Origin: an uncultured Bacilli bacterium
Lineage (GTDB): Bacteria; Bacillota_I; Bacilli_A; RFN20; CAG-826
Length of the DNA stretch: 64,000 bases
Direction: 5' to 3'
Assembly: GCA_944376605.1 (NCBI GenBank)
Contig: CALWDE010000003.1
Coordinates: forward strand, 124,001-188,000
The notes below the pieces were generated by a model. That model searched no databases and was not told the origin of the DNA. It saw nothing but the letters and a program-made list of their open reading frames with translations. A program made the position numbers and the translations under genes. Positions 31,726-40,450 of the stretch are shown in pieces. The stretch's first letter is position 1; the number at the start of each line of letters is the position of its first letter.

Positions 31726-33630
31726 CTATTTTTCGAGTGTAGAAAGGATTTTCTTTGCAACTTCTTCCTTTGTGAAGCCAAAATGTGCCTCCACATCGCT
31801 TTCTTTTCCTGAGGCACCAAAACCCTCCATACCAATGGTATGTTTGGCCCATTCATGCCATAAAAGAGGAGAAAGCATTTCTAGAGAATAACGTTTTTCA
31901 TAAGGAAGGGGTAAAACTTCCTCTTGATACTGCTTTTCTTTGTTACGGAATAATTCCATCGAAGGCATAGAAACAACCATCAAAGAAATACCCTTTTCGT
32001 TTAAAATTTTCTTCACTTCTAAAGCAAGAGAAACTTCTGATCCGGAAGCGATAATTTCAATTTCAGGATTCTCATCTTTCGCAATCACATAGGCGCCATT
32101 TCGCGTTCCCTCTTCGCTAGAAGAAGCTAAAAGAGGTAAGTTTTGCCGAGAAAGAATCAGGGCCACAGGATGGTCTTTACTTTCTAAAGCCATTTTCCAA
32201 GCTGCTTTCATTTCTTTTGCATCTGCTGGACGCAAAGTGACTAGATGCGGAATAGAGCGTAAGGCAACAAGTTGCTCCACTGGTTGATGTGTAGGTCCAT
32301 CTTCCCCAACCGCAATAGAGTCATGAGAGAACAAATAAATGGCAGGAAGATGCTCTAATGCAGACATTCTTATGGCATTTTTCATGTAATCACTAAAGAC
32401 GAGGAAGCAGCCTCCATACGTCTTTAATCCTTTATGCAAGAGAATGCCGTTATTGATAGCGGCCATCGCAAATTCGCGGATGCCGTAGTCCATATTTTTC
32501 CCGTTTAGCGTCTTTGGGAAGAAAGAAGGATCGCCAGGAAGCGCAGTCATTACTGAGCCGGCAACATCGGCTGCTCCGCCAAGAAAATAAGGAGAAGTTG
32601 CTACAATGGCTTGGAGAATTCTTCCTGAGGTGGAGCGGGTACTTTCTTTTTCTTTAAAAGCAACCTCATCAATCGCAGCGATACTTTTTGTAACAAGAGC
32701 AGTAATCTTTTCTTCTTCCTGTTCCTCTTTTGCTAAGGAGGCAGTTAACTTTTCTCTTGCTTCACGCCACTCCTTTAAGCAGTCATCAGGAACAGAGAAA
32801 GCTTCCCAAGAGATACCAAAACGCTTTTTGGTAATCTCTCCCATCTCTTCTCCTAAAGGATTACCGTGTGCCTTATGCGAACCTTCAAGTGGTGAACCAT
32901 AACCAATTTTGGTATGGAAATAAATAAGAACTGGTTTCTTTTCGCTTTCTTTTGCTCTTACTAGTGCAGCAGAAATCGCCTTCCAGTCTTCCCCGTTTGC
33001 AATTTCAATCACATCCCAGCCAGAGGAAAGAAAGCGCATTTTAACGTCTTCTCTCATGGAATTTGAAGTAGGACCATCTAATGTCGATTCATTCGCGTCA
33101 TATAAAAGAATAAGACGGTTAAGTTCTTGAAGTCCTGCAAGAGAGATTGCTTCTTGCGAAATTCCCTCTTCTAGGCAGCCATCTCCACATAAGCAGTAGG
33201 TGTAATGATGCTCGCTTTTATCAATATAAGATAATTTCTTTTCGGCAATCGCCATACCAACTGCCTGGGCGATTCCTTGCCCTAAAGGACCTGCAGTAGC
33301 ATCGACTCCATCTGTATATCCATATTCAGGATGTCCTGGCGTTTTACTGCCAAGCTGGCGGAAAGATTCGATATCTTCTTTGCTTAAGACGCCATCGAGA
33401 AATAGAAAGGCATAAAGCAAGGCAGAAACGTGACCAGATGAGAGCACAAAACGGTCACGTGCTTTTGCATTTGGTGCCTTTTTCGCATCAGCTTTATAGT
33501 GATCGTGCCATAAAGCGTAAAGAGCTGGCGCGGCATCTAATGCCATTCCAGGGTGCCCGCTTTTGGCTTTATTGGTCATATCAATGACTAAGCCGCGGAT
33601 TGCAGAAATTGTTTTCTCTTCTAAAGTCAT
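31726..33630 (-). CDS. tkt: Transketolase
   Basis: The 634-residue enzyme of the pentose phosphate pathway carries the N-terminal SGHPGMALDAAPALYAL, GPLGQGIAQAVGMAIAEK, the ThDP motif GDGCLEEGISQEA with YDANE, a pyrimidine domain with FAMAAINNGILLH and the phosphate-binding HDSIAVGEDGPTHQPVEQL, plus a C-terminal domain ending in EEVAKKILSTLEK. Its ATG overlaps the aspS stop by 4 nt, with AAGGAGAG upstream. It sits inside an operon otherwise devoted to translation and DNA repair. Confidence 0.96.
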   Translation of the reverse strand: MTLEEKTISAIRGLVIDMTNKAKSGHPGMALDAAPALYALWHDHYKADAKKAPNAKARDRFVLSSGHVSALLYAFLFLDGVLSKEDIESFRQLGSKTPGHPEYGYTDGVDATAGPLGQGIAQAVGMAIAEKKLSYIDKSEHHYTYCLCGDGCLEEGISQEAISLAGLQELNRLILLYDANESTLDGPTSNSMREDVKMRFLSSGWDVIEIANGEDWKAISAALVRAKESEKKPVLIYFHTKIGYGSPLEGSHKAHGNPLGEEMGEITKKRFGISWEAFSVPDDCLKEWREAREKLTASLAKEEQEEEKITALVTKSIAAIDEVAFKEKESTRSTSGRILQAIVATSPYFLGGAADVAGSVMTALPGDPSFFPKTLNGKNMDYGIREFAMAAINNGILLHKGLKTYGGCFLVFSDYMKNAIRMSALEHLPAIYLFSHDSIAVGEDGPTHQPVEQLVALRSIPHLVTLRPADAKEMKAAWKMALESKDHPVALILSRQNLPLLASSSEEGTRNGAYVIAKDENPEIEIIASGSEVSLALEVKKILNEKGISLMVVSMPSMELFRNKEKQYQEEVLPLPYEKRYSLEMLSPLLWHEWAKHTIGMEGFGASGKESDVEAHFGFTKEEVAKKILSTLEK

Positions 33631-35360
33631 TTCATCTCTCCTTCTTTTTTGATAGAAATTCCAAGAGTATCTAAAGCTTCTTCGCTCGCTTTCCCTGGAG
33701 CGTTAGACATTGGGTCAACTGCTTGTAAATTTTTTGGGAAAGCAATTACGTCACGAATATTATCTGTGCCGCCAAAAATCATTGCCAAGCGGTCTAATCC
33801 AAGAGCAAAACCGCCATGAGGTGGCGCTCCATAACGGAAAGCGTCCAGGAACCAGCCAAATTTTGCATTTGCCTCTTCTTCGCTTAATCCTAAAAGCGCA
33901 AAAATCTCCGCCTGCATTTTGCGGTCATAAATACGAAGCGTGCCTCCTCCTGCCTCATAACCATTAAAAATAATGTCATAGGCATAGGCTAAAACCTTTT
34001 CCGGCTCTTCTTTTAAGTATTTTAAATCTTCATCACGCGGACGTGTAAAGGGGTGATGCTCAGCAGTAATCGATCCATCTTCCCCTCTTGTAAACATTGG
34101 GAAATCGGTAACCCAAAGTAAATCGTAAGTGCCCTCTTTGATAAGGCCAAACTCTTTGCTTAAAGCGGTTCGAACTGCGCCAAGAGCAAAATCAGCATCT
34201 CGCCGGCTTGCGCTTGCACCAAAAAGAAGAGTACCCTCTCCCTTAATAAGTGAGAGAATTTTCTTCTTTGAAGCTTCATCGAGGAACTTTGTAAAAGATC
34301 CTTCTAACTGCGCGTTTTCTACTTTTAAAGAGAGTAAAGGAGCAACGCGGAGCTTTTTTGCTTCTAAAGAAAGAGCGTCTAATTTCTTCCGCGAAAGAGT
34401 TCCAATCTCTTTAGGAAGGAAAAGCGCTCGAATAAAGCTTTTCCCTTCAAAAAGCGAAATAGAAAGAGAGGATAAGAAAGAAAGATCTATTAAATGCAAG
34501 GCATAACGCGTATCAGGCTTATCAGAGCCATAAGTGTCCATTGCTTCCCAATAAGGGATTCTTCTTAAGGGTAAAGAAAGCTCTTTTCCAAGAATTTTGC
34601 GGAAATATTCTGCAAATAAGCCCTCTGCTAAAGTTAAGATTTCTTCTTGACTCATGAAGGAGGTTTCCACATCAATTTGAGTAAATTCTGGCTGCCTATC
34701 ACTTCGTAAATCCTCATCGCGGAAGCAGCGTGCAATTTGGTAATAACGATCAATTCCGCCAATCATCAGTAACTGTTTAAAAAGCTGAGGACTTTGCGGC
34801 AAGGCATAGAAAGATCCGTGATGTAAACGCGAAGGAACTAGATAATCTCTTGCTCCTTCTGGAGTAGCCAAATTCAAAATAGGAGTTTCTACTTCCAAAA
34901 AATGGTGAGAATCAAAATATTCATGCGTGATTTGCATGATTTTTGCTTTGATAGATAAATAAGAGACAAGAGAGGGTCTTCTTAAATCTAAATAACGATA
35001 TTTTAAACGGGTATCTTCTAACGCTTCCGTGTCGTCTTTTACAGGGAAAGGAGTCGCTTCCGCTTCATTTAAAACCGTCATTTCTTCAATATCGATTTCA
35101 TAAGCGCCTTTGGAGAGTTTTGGATTGGCGACCTCTTTTTTGCGAAGAACGCCTTTTACCGAAACCACATACTCATTTCTCGCGTCAGGAACAAGAGAAG
35201 AATCTTTCGCCGATAACTGAATCATTCCCGTGCGGTCTCGTAAATCAAAAAACTCAATCGCTCCAAGTTTGCGGTAATTTTGAATCCATCCCGCCAGTGT
35301 AACTTCTTTTCCAAGAAGCGTTTCATCTAACTCTTCAATATAATGGGTACGATAACTCAT
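33627..35360 (-). CDS. aspS: Aspartyl-tRNA synthetase
   Basis: This class II synthetase of 577 residues has an N-terminal OB anticodon-binding domain (VTLAGWIQNYRKLGAIEFFDL), motif 2 around QLLMIGGIDRYYQIARCFRD, the bacterial GAD insertion domain, and motif 3 GGFALGLDRLAMIFGG near the C-terminus. It overlaps hisS and tkt by 4 nt each. The bacterial length and GAD domain point to a standard AspRS; whether it also charges tRNA-Asn cannot be told from here. Confidence 0.96.
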   Translation of the reverse strand: MSYRTHYIEELDETLLGKEVTLAGWIQNYRKLGAIEFFDLRDRTGMIQLSAKDSSLVPDARNEYVVSVKGVLRKKEVANPKLSKGAYEIDIEEMTVLNEAEATPFPVKDDTEALEDTRLKYRYLDLRRPSLVSYLSIKAKIMQITHEYFDSHHFLEVETPILNLATPEGARDYLVPSRLHHGSFYALPQSPQLFKQLLMIGGIDRYYQIARCFRDEDLRSDRQPEFTQIDVETSFMSQEEILTLAEGLFAEYFRKILGKELSLPLRRIPYWEAMDTYGSDKPDTRYALHLIDLSFLSSLSISLFEGKSFIRALFLPKEIGTLSRKKLDALSLEAKKLRVAPLLSLKVENAQLEGSFTKFLDEASKKKILSLIKGEGTLLFGASASRRDADFALGAVRTALSKEFGLIKEGTYDLLWVTDFPMFTRGEDGSITAEHHPFTRPRDEDLKYLKEEPEKVLAYAYDIIFNGYEAGGGTLRIYDRKMQAEIFALLGLSEEEANAKFGWFLDAFRYGAPPHGGFALGLDRLAMIFGGTDNIRDVIAFPKNLQAVDPMSNAPGKASEEALDTLGISIKKEGEMK

Positions 35361-36643
35361 TCTTCCTCCTCCTTTGCGAAAAAAGCGTCACATTCTTTTT
35401 CTAAATCCTCGAAACGGATTTCTTTTTGTTCACCTTTTTGTAAATCCTTCATCTGTAAGAGCCCTTTTTCTACTTCCTCTTCGCCAAAAATAAAGGCTAC
35501 TTTTGCCCCTTTTCGTTCTGCTTTCTTAAAAAGCGATGATAATTTACTTGTTTTTAAAGGGGTTTCTACCGCATAACCAAGCGCGCGAATTTGATAGGCT
35601 AAAGATTGCGCGAAGGGTAAAACTTCTTCGCCAATCGGAAGCAAAATAACATCGATAGAAGAATACTTTTCGTCCCCTTTTATCTCTTTTAACAAAGACA
35701 AAATTCTTTCTGCGCCAACAGCAAAACCAACGCCAGGATAATCTGGTCCGCCAACCTCTTTTAATAACCCGCCATAATGTCCCCCACCACCAAGCGCGCC
35801 ATAATCTTTTTTAGAAGGCGATAAAGCATGAATTTCATAGATAAATTCTGAATAATAATCAAGCCCTCTTACTAAAGAGGAGTCTTCTTCATAAGCAATA
35901 TGTAACTGATCGAGCATCTTTTTTGTTGCGGCAAAGCGCTCTTTAGAAGCAGAAGATAAATAGTCAGAAAGCTTTGGTGCTTTTAAAGCCAAAGCATGAT
36001 CTTCTTCTACCTTACAGTCTAACATTCTTAAAGGATTTAAGCGGTAACGCTCTTTGCAGTCTTCGCACATATTCTCCACTTTATCCTCATAATAAGATAG
36101 AAGTGCTTTTTTGTAGTTTTCTCGCGAAGCATCATCTCCAAGAGAGTTCACAATTACTTTTAAATCTTTAAAACCTAAATAAGAAAACGCGGTTAAAGCT
36201 AAAGCAAGAGTCTCTACATCAAGCGCGATGCTATCTTCTCCTACCGCTTCTACCCCAAATTGATGGAATTCGCGGTAACGCCCAAGCTGGGGACGCTCAT
36301 AACGGAAAGCAGGTCCTGCATAAAAATAACGGAGAGGTAAATCGGGAGAAGCATAAAGCTTATTCGAAACAATAGACCGCATAATTCCGGCAGTAAATTC
36401 GGGTCTTAAAACGAGTCTTCTACCGCCCTTATCAAGAAAATCATACATTTCTTTACGGACAACATCGCTTCCCTCTCCTGCTCCACGAGCAAATAAGTTA
36501 TAGCTTTCTAAAATAGGCGTTTCCATTTCTTCATAGCCGAATAAAGAAGCAATCGCCCGGAAAACATTTTCAATTTCTTTTAACGCATGGGCCTCTTGCC
36601 CATAGAAATCTCTTGTACCTTTTACTGGATTAAATTCACTCAT
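35357..36643 (-). CDS. hisS: Histidyl-tRNA synthetase
   Basis: The 428-residue class II synthetase opens with FNPVKGTRDFYGQEA, has motif 2 in LRYFYAGPAFRYERPQLGR with REFHQFGVE, the histidine loops VRGLDYYSEFIYEI and ALGGGGHYGGLL, and a C-terminal anticodon-binding domain. hisS-aspS adjacency is the Firmicute norm. AAAGGA lies before the ATG, 12 nt after relA. Confidence 0.97.
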   Translation of the reverse strand: MSEFNPVKGTRDFYGQEAHALKEIENVFRAIASLFGYEEMETPILESYNLFARGAGEGSDVVRKEMYDFLDKGGRRLVLRPEFTAGIMRSIVSNKLYASPDLPLRYFYAGPAFRYERPQLGRYREFHQFGVEAVGEDSIALDVETLALALTAFSYLGFKDLKVIVNSLGDDASRENYKKALLSYYEDKVENMCEDCKERYRLNPLRMLDCKVEEDHALALKAPKLSDYLSSASKERFAATKKMLDQLHIAYEEDSSLVRGLDYYSEFIYEIHALSPSKKDYGALGGGGHYGGLLKEVGGPDYPGVGFAVGAERILSLLKEIKGDEKYSSIDVILLPIGEEVLPFAQSLAYQIRALGYAVETPLKTSKLSSLFKKAERKGAKVAFIFGEEEVEKGLLQMKDLQKGEQKEIRFEDLEKECDAFFAKEEEE

Positions 36644-36654
36644 AAGAATCCTTT

Positions 36655-38883
36655 CTAGTGGATGATGCGTGAAACATCATAAACGCCACGAATACTTTTG
36701 ATGGCGTGAAATGTTTCTTCTAAATAATTAGTATCAGAAACGTAAAGAGTAAGCGTTACGACTACATTCATCGTTCCTGGCACTAAATTTGCCCGTAAAG
36801 CGCTCACTTTTGTACTTCTAGAAGAGAGGAGCGCCAAGATATCCGCAAGTAAATTACTGCGGTCTTGCGAGAAAATCCTGGCATCGACGGGATAAACAGA
36901 GTTTCCCTCCTTCTTTCTCCAGCGCACACTAATTAAGCGGGCATTATCGCCTTTGACATTCGGACAGTTTTTGCGGTGAACTGTCACTCCTCTGCCTTTA
37001 CTGACGTAGCCAACAATGTCATCACCCGGAATTGGTGTGCAGCAGTGCGCTAAGCTGGTAAGAACATTACTTGCCCCTTCTACTTCGACTGGCGAAGCGC
37101 CAGGAGGAAGAGGCTTTTCTAATTTGAAATCTTTCTTTCGTTTTAAGTGCAAAACACCGATGACTTGGAACGGAGCAGGATTTTTTAAATTAACTCTCTG
37201 ATAGAGCTCATTGACGCTATGGACATTGAAACGGTCAAAAATTCTTTCATCATCAAGAAGAGATTCCATCTTTTCCTCGTCTTGTATGCCCACCTGTTTA
37301 AAAGCTTCTAAAAGTGCTTCTTTTCCCCGCTTTTCTGCCTCTTCTGCAGTAAGTAAGGATCCCTGCTTTTTCTGCAAATATTTGCGAATATGGGTTTTCG
37401 CAGAATTTGTTTTTACTAGATCAAGCCAGTCTGTAGAAGGCCCAGGGGCATTTTTAGCGGTGCGGATTTCACACACATCGCCCGTTTTTAATTCCGTTGC
37501 TAAAGTAGCGTGAACTCCATTTACTATAGCTCCTACGGCAGAGTCTCCTACTTTTGTATGAATTTTGTAAGCAAAATCAAGAACAGAAGAACCAGTCGGA
37601 AGTTCAATAACTTTTCCTAAAGGAGTGAATACATAGACGTTGGCGTTAAAAATATCTTGCGAAAGATTTTGTACATATTCTTTAGCAGATTCGCTTTCTT
37701 CTTCCTCTCCTGCCATAGAGACAAAGTCACGAAACCAGTGAAGTTTTTCTTCAATGTCCCTTTGCTCTTCTTTGGCAGACTTTACCCCTTCCCCTTCTTT
37801 GTAGCGCCAGTGGGCAGCAATGCCTTCTTCCGCAACCTCGTCCATCTCTTCGGTGCGGATTTGCACCTCATAGATATTCCCGTCACCTGAAACAATCGTT
37901 GTATGAAGCGATTGATACATATTTGGCTTAGGCATTGCGATATAGTCTTTAAATCGTCCTGGAATAGGCTTATACGTCTGGTGAATAATCCCGAGAATTT
38001 CGTAACATTCCATTTCCTTTTGGCAAATAATACGTACCGCTAAAACGTCATAAATTTCGTCGAAATTGTAACCTTTTTGATACATTTTTCGATAAATGGA
38101 GTAAATGCTTTTAACTCTTGACTCCATGCGGAATTTGATTTGATGTTCAAAAAGAATATCGGCAATCCTTTTTCGAAGCGCCATGAGAGAGCCTTGACGG
38201 TGTTGTTCTTTTTTATTGAGCAAATTAAGGATTTCTTCGTATTTTTCTGGCTCAAGATATTTTAAAGACAAATCTTCCATTTCCGACTGCATCTGATAAA
38301 TACCAAGCCGGTGCGCGATAGGAGTAAAAACATCAAGAGTTTCTTTGGCGATCGCTTTTTGTCTTTCACTAGAAAGAGCGTCTAAAGTGCGTAAATTATG
38401 TAACCTGTCCGCTAATTTAACTAAGATAACCCGGACATCCTTTGCCATGCCAAGAAAAATTTTCCGGTGATCTTCCGCTTCAAAATCTTGCGCTTGGCGG
38501 TGAGAAAGCTTCATTCTTTGAATCTTTGTTAAAGAGTCAACAATCATCGCAACTTCTTCGCCAAACTCTTTGCGGATTTCTTCAACCGTTAAGTCAGTAT
38601 CTTCAACAGTGTCATGTAGTAGCGCAGAAGCTAGCGTAGCAGGACCAAAGGAGTGCTCTGCTAAAATATAGGCAACTTCAATCGGATGCTGAATATATGG
38701 CTCTCCTGTTTTGCGGAAAATTCCGCGGTGTTTTTCCTCGGCAAGATGATAAGCACGTTCAATTAAATCACGCCCCTTCTCGTCATGAATATAAGGAAAA
38801 TAAAGAGCTTTTAAATCTTCAAAGGTGTGCATGGGGTAGCCACCATTCTTTTTTAAAGTTTGCGAAGTCGTTACATCAGCCAT
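36655..38883 (-). CDS. relA: Bifunctional (p)ppGpp synthetase/hydrolase (Rel)
   Basis: The 742 residues contain an HD hydrolase domain (IQHPIEVAYIL, LLHDTVEDTDLT), the synthetase domain with YDVLAVRIICQ, KDYIAMPKPNMYQSLHTT and VQIRTEEMDEVAEEGIAAHW, then TGS (YVFTPLGKVIELPTGS), a zinc-finger domain with CCTPIPGDDIVGYVSKGRG and a C-terminal ACT domain. All catalytic motifs for both activities are present, so it should make and degrade (p)ppGpp. The first ATG (38883) has a TATAAT box 8 nt upstream and no Shine-Dalgarno sequence; Met18 (38832) is an alternative giving a more typical N-terminal length. Confidence 0.95.
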   Translation of the reverse strand: MADVTTSQTLKKNGGYPMHTFEDLKALYFPYIHDEKGRDLIERAYHLAEEKHRGIFRKTGEPYIQHPIEVAYILAEHSFGPATLASALLHDTVEDTDLTVEEIRKEFGEEVAMIVDSLTKIQRMKLSHRQAQDFEAEDHRKIFLGMAKDVRVILVKLADRLHNLRTLDALSSERQKAIAKETLDVFTPIAHRLGIYQMQSEMEDLSLKYLEPEKYEEILNLLNKKEQHRQGSLMALRKRIADILFEHQIKFRMESRVKSIYSIYRKMYQKGYNFDEIYDVLAVRIICQKEMECYEILGIIHQTYKPIPGRFKDYIAMPKPNMYQSLHTTIVSGDGNIYEVQIRTEEMDEVAEEGIAAHWRYKEGEGVKSAKEEQRDIEEKLHWFRDFVSMAGEEEESESAKEYVQNLSQDIFNANVYVFTPLGKVIELPTGSSVLDFAYKIHTKVGDSAVGAIVNGVHATLATELKTGDVCEIRTAKNAPGPSTDWLDLVKTNSAKTHIRKYLQKKQGSLLTAEEAEKRGKEALLEAFKQVGIQDEEKMESLLDDERIFDRFNVHSVNELYQRVNLKNPAPFQVIGVLHLKRKKDFKLEKPLPPGASPVEVEGASNVLTSLAHCCTPIPGDDIVGYVSKGRGVTVHRKNCPNVKGDNARLISVRWRKKEGNSVYPVDARIFSQDRSNLLADILALLSSRSTKVSALRANLVPGTMNVVVTLTLYVSDTNYLEETFHAIKSIRGVYDVSRIIH

Positions 38884-38891
38884 ACGCGTTT

Positions 38892-38897
38892 ATTATA
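38892..38897 (-). promoter_or_regulatory. Predicted -10 box of relA
   Basis: TATAAT on the minus strand ends 8 nt before ATG 38883, in the 20-nt gap after recJ. The transcript would start about 2 nt before the ATG. No convincing -35. Confidence 0.55.
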
Positions 38898-38903
38898 CCG
38901 CCT

Positions 38904-40448
38904 CTATTCCCTTAATATCGCTTTATTCACCAATAAAGTGAGCTGTTTTTTCTCTTGAAAGCGTCCTTCTTGTAGTTTTGCATAAAAGCTATAACTCTTA
39001 TGAGGCAAAAAATCCTTTTCACCTAACTGGAAAGATAAGATTTTTAAAGAAGTAGAAAGAGGAAGCATCAGATACTTTCCTTCTTTTAAGAAACGAAAGG
39101 TGTCACTTGGATAAGCACCAAAACGTAAGAGAGGATTTTCTAGTCCTTCTCCAAAAGGAGCAAGCAAGCGAAGGTAGTTCATTGTATTTTCGTTAATCTC
39201 TTCCTTTTCTAAAGAAAGAAAGGGTTTTTCTTCCTCTTTCTTTTCTAGAGCTGCCTTAGCGGCAATAAAAGTAAATTCTTTTTGAAAAAGCGGGAGATCC
39301 TCTTTTTTCAAAGAGCAACCTGCTGCGCCATAATGCCCCCCATAAGAGAGTAAAGCGAAAGGTAAATTTGCCAAAAATTCTACCGCATTAAAAGCATCGC
39401 CTGACCGGATAGAGCCCACATAAAAGTCATCTTTTGGCGCAAAAATCGCGCAGGGCTTCCCTCTTTCTTCCAAAACTCGATTGGCAATGAGACTTGTTAA
39501 ACCAATTTTAGCGTTTATGAGAGCAACAACAGCAGGAGAGCTTGTCACTTCTATTTGTAAGGCAGCAAGTTTGGTTAAGTTTTTTCTCTTTTCGTTTTGC
39601 GCTTCAAAATAGGCAGCGCATTTCTCCTCTTTCTCGCGGCTTGCAAAATAAGTGAGCAACGCGCTCATCCCGCCCTCATCCATTCTTCCTATCGCATTAA
39701 TTTTGGCGATGATTTTACTTAGCTCTAGTTCACTTCTTCCCTCTTCTTGCAATAAAAGAGAAAACTCCGGAATTTTGTTTTTGGAAAAATCATCGAGTAA
39801 AAGCTTTGCATAAGCATGATTTCTTCCTCTTAAAGGCATCATGTCGCTTAGCAAGGATAACGCGCCTAAATCACGAAGATAATCGTCTTCTCTTCCTAAA
39901 AGATGGACGCTAAAAATATAGGAGTAAAAGCCTGCAGAAACGGGATATTCTCCATAATTTTGAAGTTCGGGATGCAAGATTACATCTGCTTCTGGAAGCG
40001 TGTTTTGTAAGGCGTGATGATCAATAACAATGACACGTAAGCCGTATTTTTTCGCATAAGAAATTGCCGCGAAAGCGCTGATACCATTATCAACTAAAAT
40101 GAGCAGAGAGTATTGTGCTTTTACAATTTTTTCTGCATTGACTAAATTGAAGCCATATCCATCTTTTTCTCTGCTTGGTAAATAGCCATATGCCTCTGCG
40201 CCTAGCTCTTTTAAGGCGCGAAGAAGAATAGAAGTGCTCATCACTCCATCACAGTCATAATCGCCATATACGAGCACTTTACCTTTCGTCTTTATGGTTT
40301 CCTGAATCAAAGAGATGGCCTTATTTACTTCTTTTCCATCTCCCATAATAAAGTCACTAGAAAGCGAAAAAGCCGGCCCTTCTAGACCGGCTAAATCATC
40401 GTGACTGATTCCCCAATAAGAAGCAAGACGTTCTTTAAAAGAAGTCAT
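38904..40448 (-). CDS. recJ: Single-stranded-DNA exonuclease RecJ
   Basis: The 514-residue DHH-family 5'-3' exonuclease shows motif I YGDYDCDGVMS, DNGIS, the DHH triad in VIVIDHHAL, a DHHA1 motif YGGHYGAAGCSL and a C-terminal OB-like domain. It is shorter than Bacillus RecJ (about 780) because the long C-terminal region is missing, closer to the compact core enzyme. It starts 2 nt after secDF without a ribosome-binding site, suggesting translational coupling, and is followed by relA, as in Bacillus. Confidence 0.93.
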   Translation of the reverse strand: MTSFKERLASYWGISHDDLAGLEGPAFSLSSDFIMGDGKEVNKAISLIQETIKTKGKVLVYGDYDCDGVMSTSILLRALKELGAEAYGYLPSREKDGYGFNLVNAEKIVKAQYSLLILVDNGISAFAAISYAKKYGLRVIVIDHHALQNTLPEADVILHPELQNYGEYPVSAGFYSYIFSVHLLGREDDYLRDLGALSLLSDMMPLRGRNHAYAKLLLDDFSKNKIPEFSLLLQEEGRSELELSKIIAKINAIGRMDEGGMSALLTYFASREKEEKCAAYFEAQNEKRKNLTKLAALQIEVTSSPAVVALINAKIGLTSLIANRVLEERGKPCAIFAPKDDFYVGSIRSGDAFNAVEFLANLPFALLSYGGHYGAAGCSLKKEDLPLFQKEFTFIAAKAALEKKEEEKPFLSLEKEEINENTMNYLRLLAPFGEGLENPLLRFGAYPSDTFRFLKEGKYLMLPLSTSLKILSFQLGEKDFLPHKSYSFYAKLQEGRFQEKKQLTLLVNKAILRE

Positions 40449-40450
40449 AA

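Noticed and set aside
34129-34506. 125-codon plus-strand frame
   Set aside because: Antisense shadow of aspS; Arg/Ser/Phe-rich translation typical of reverse-strand coding bias.
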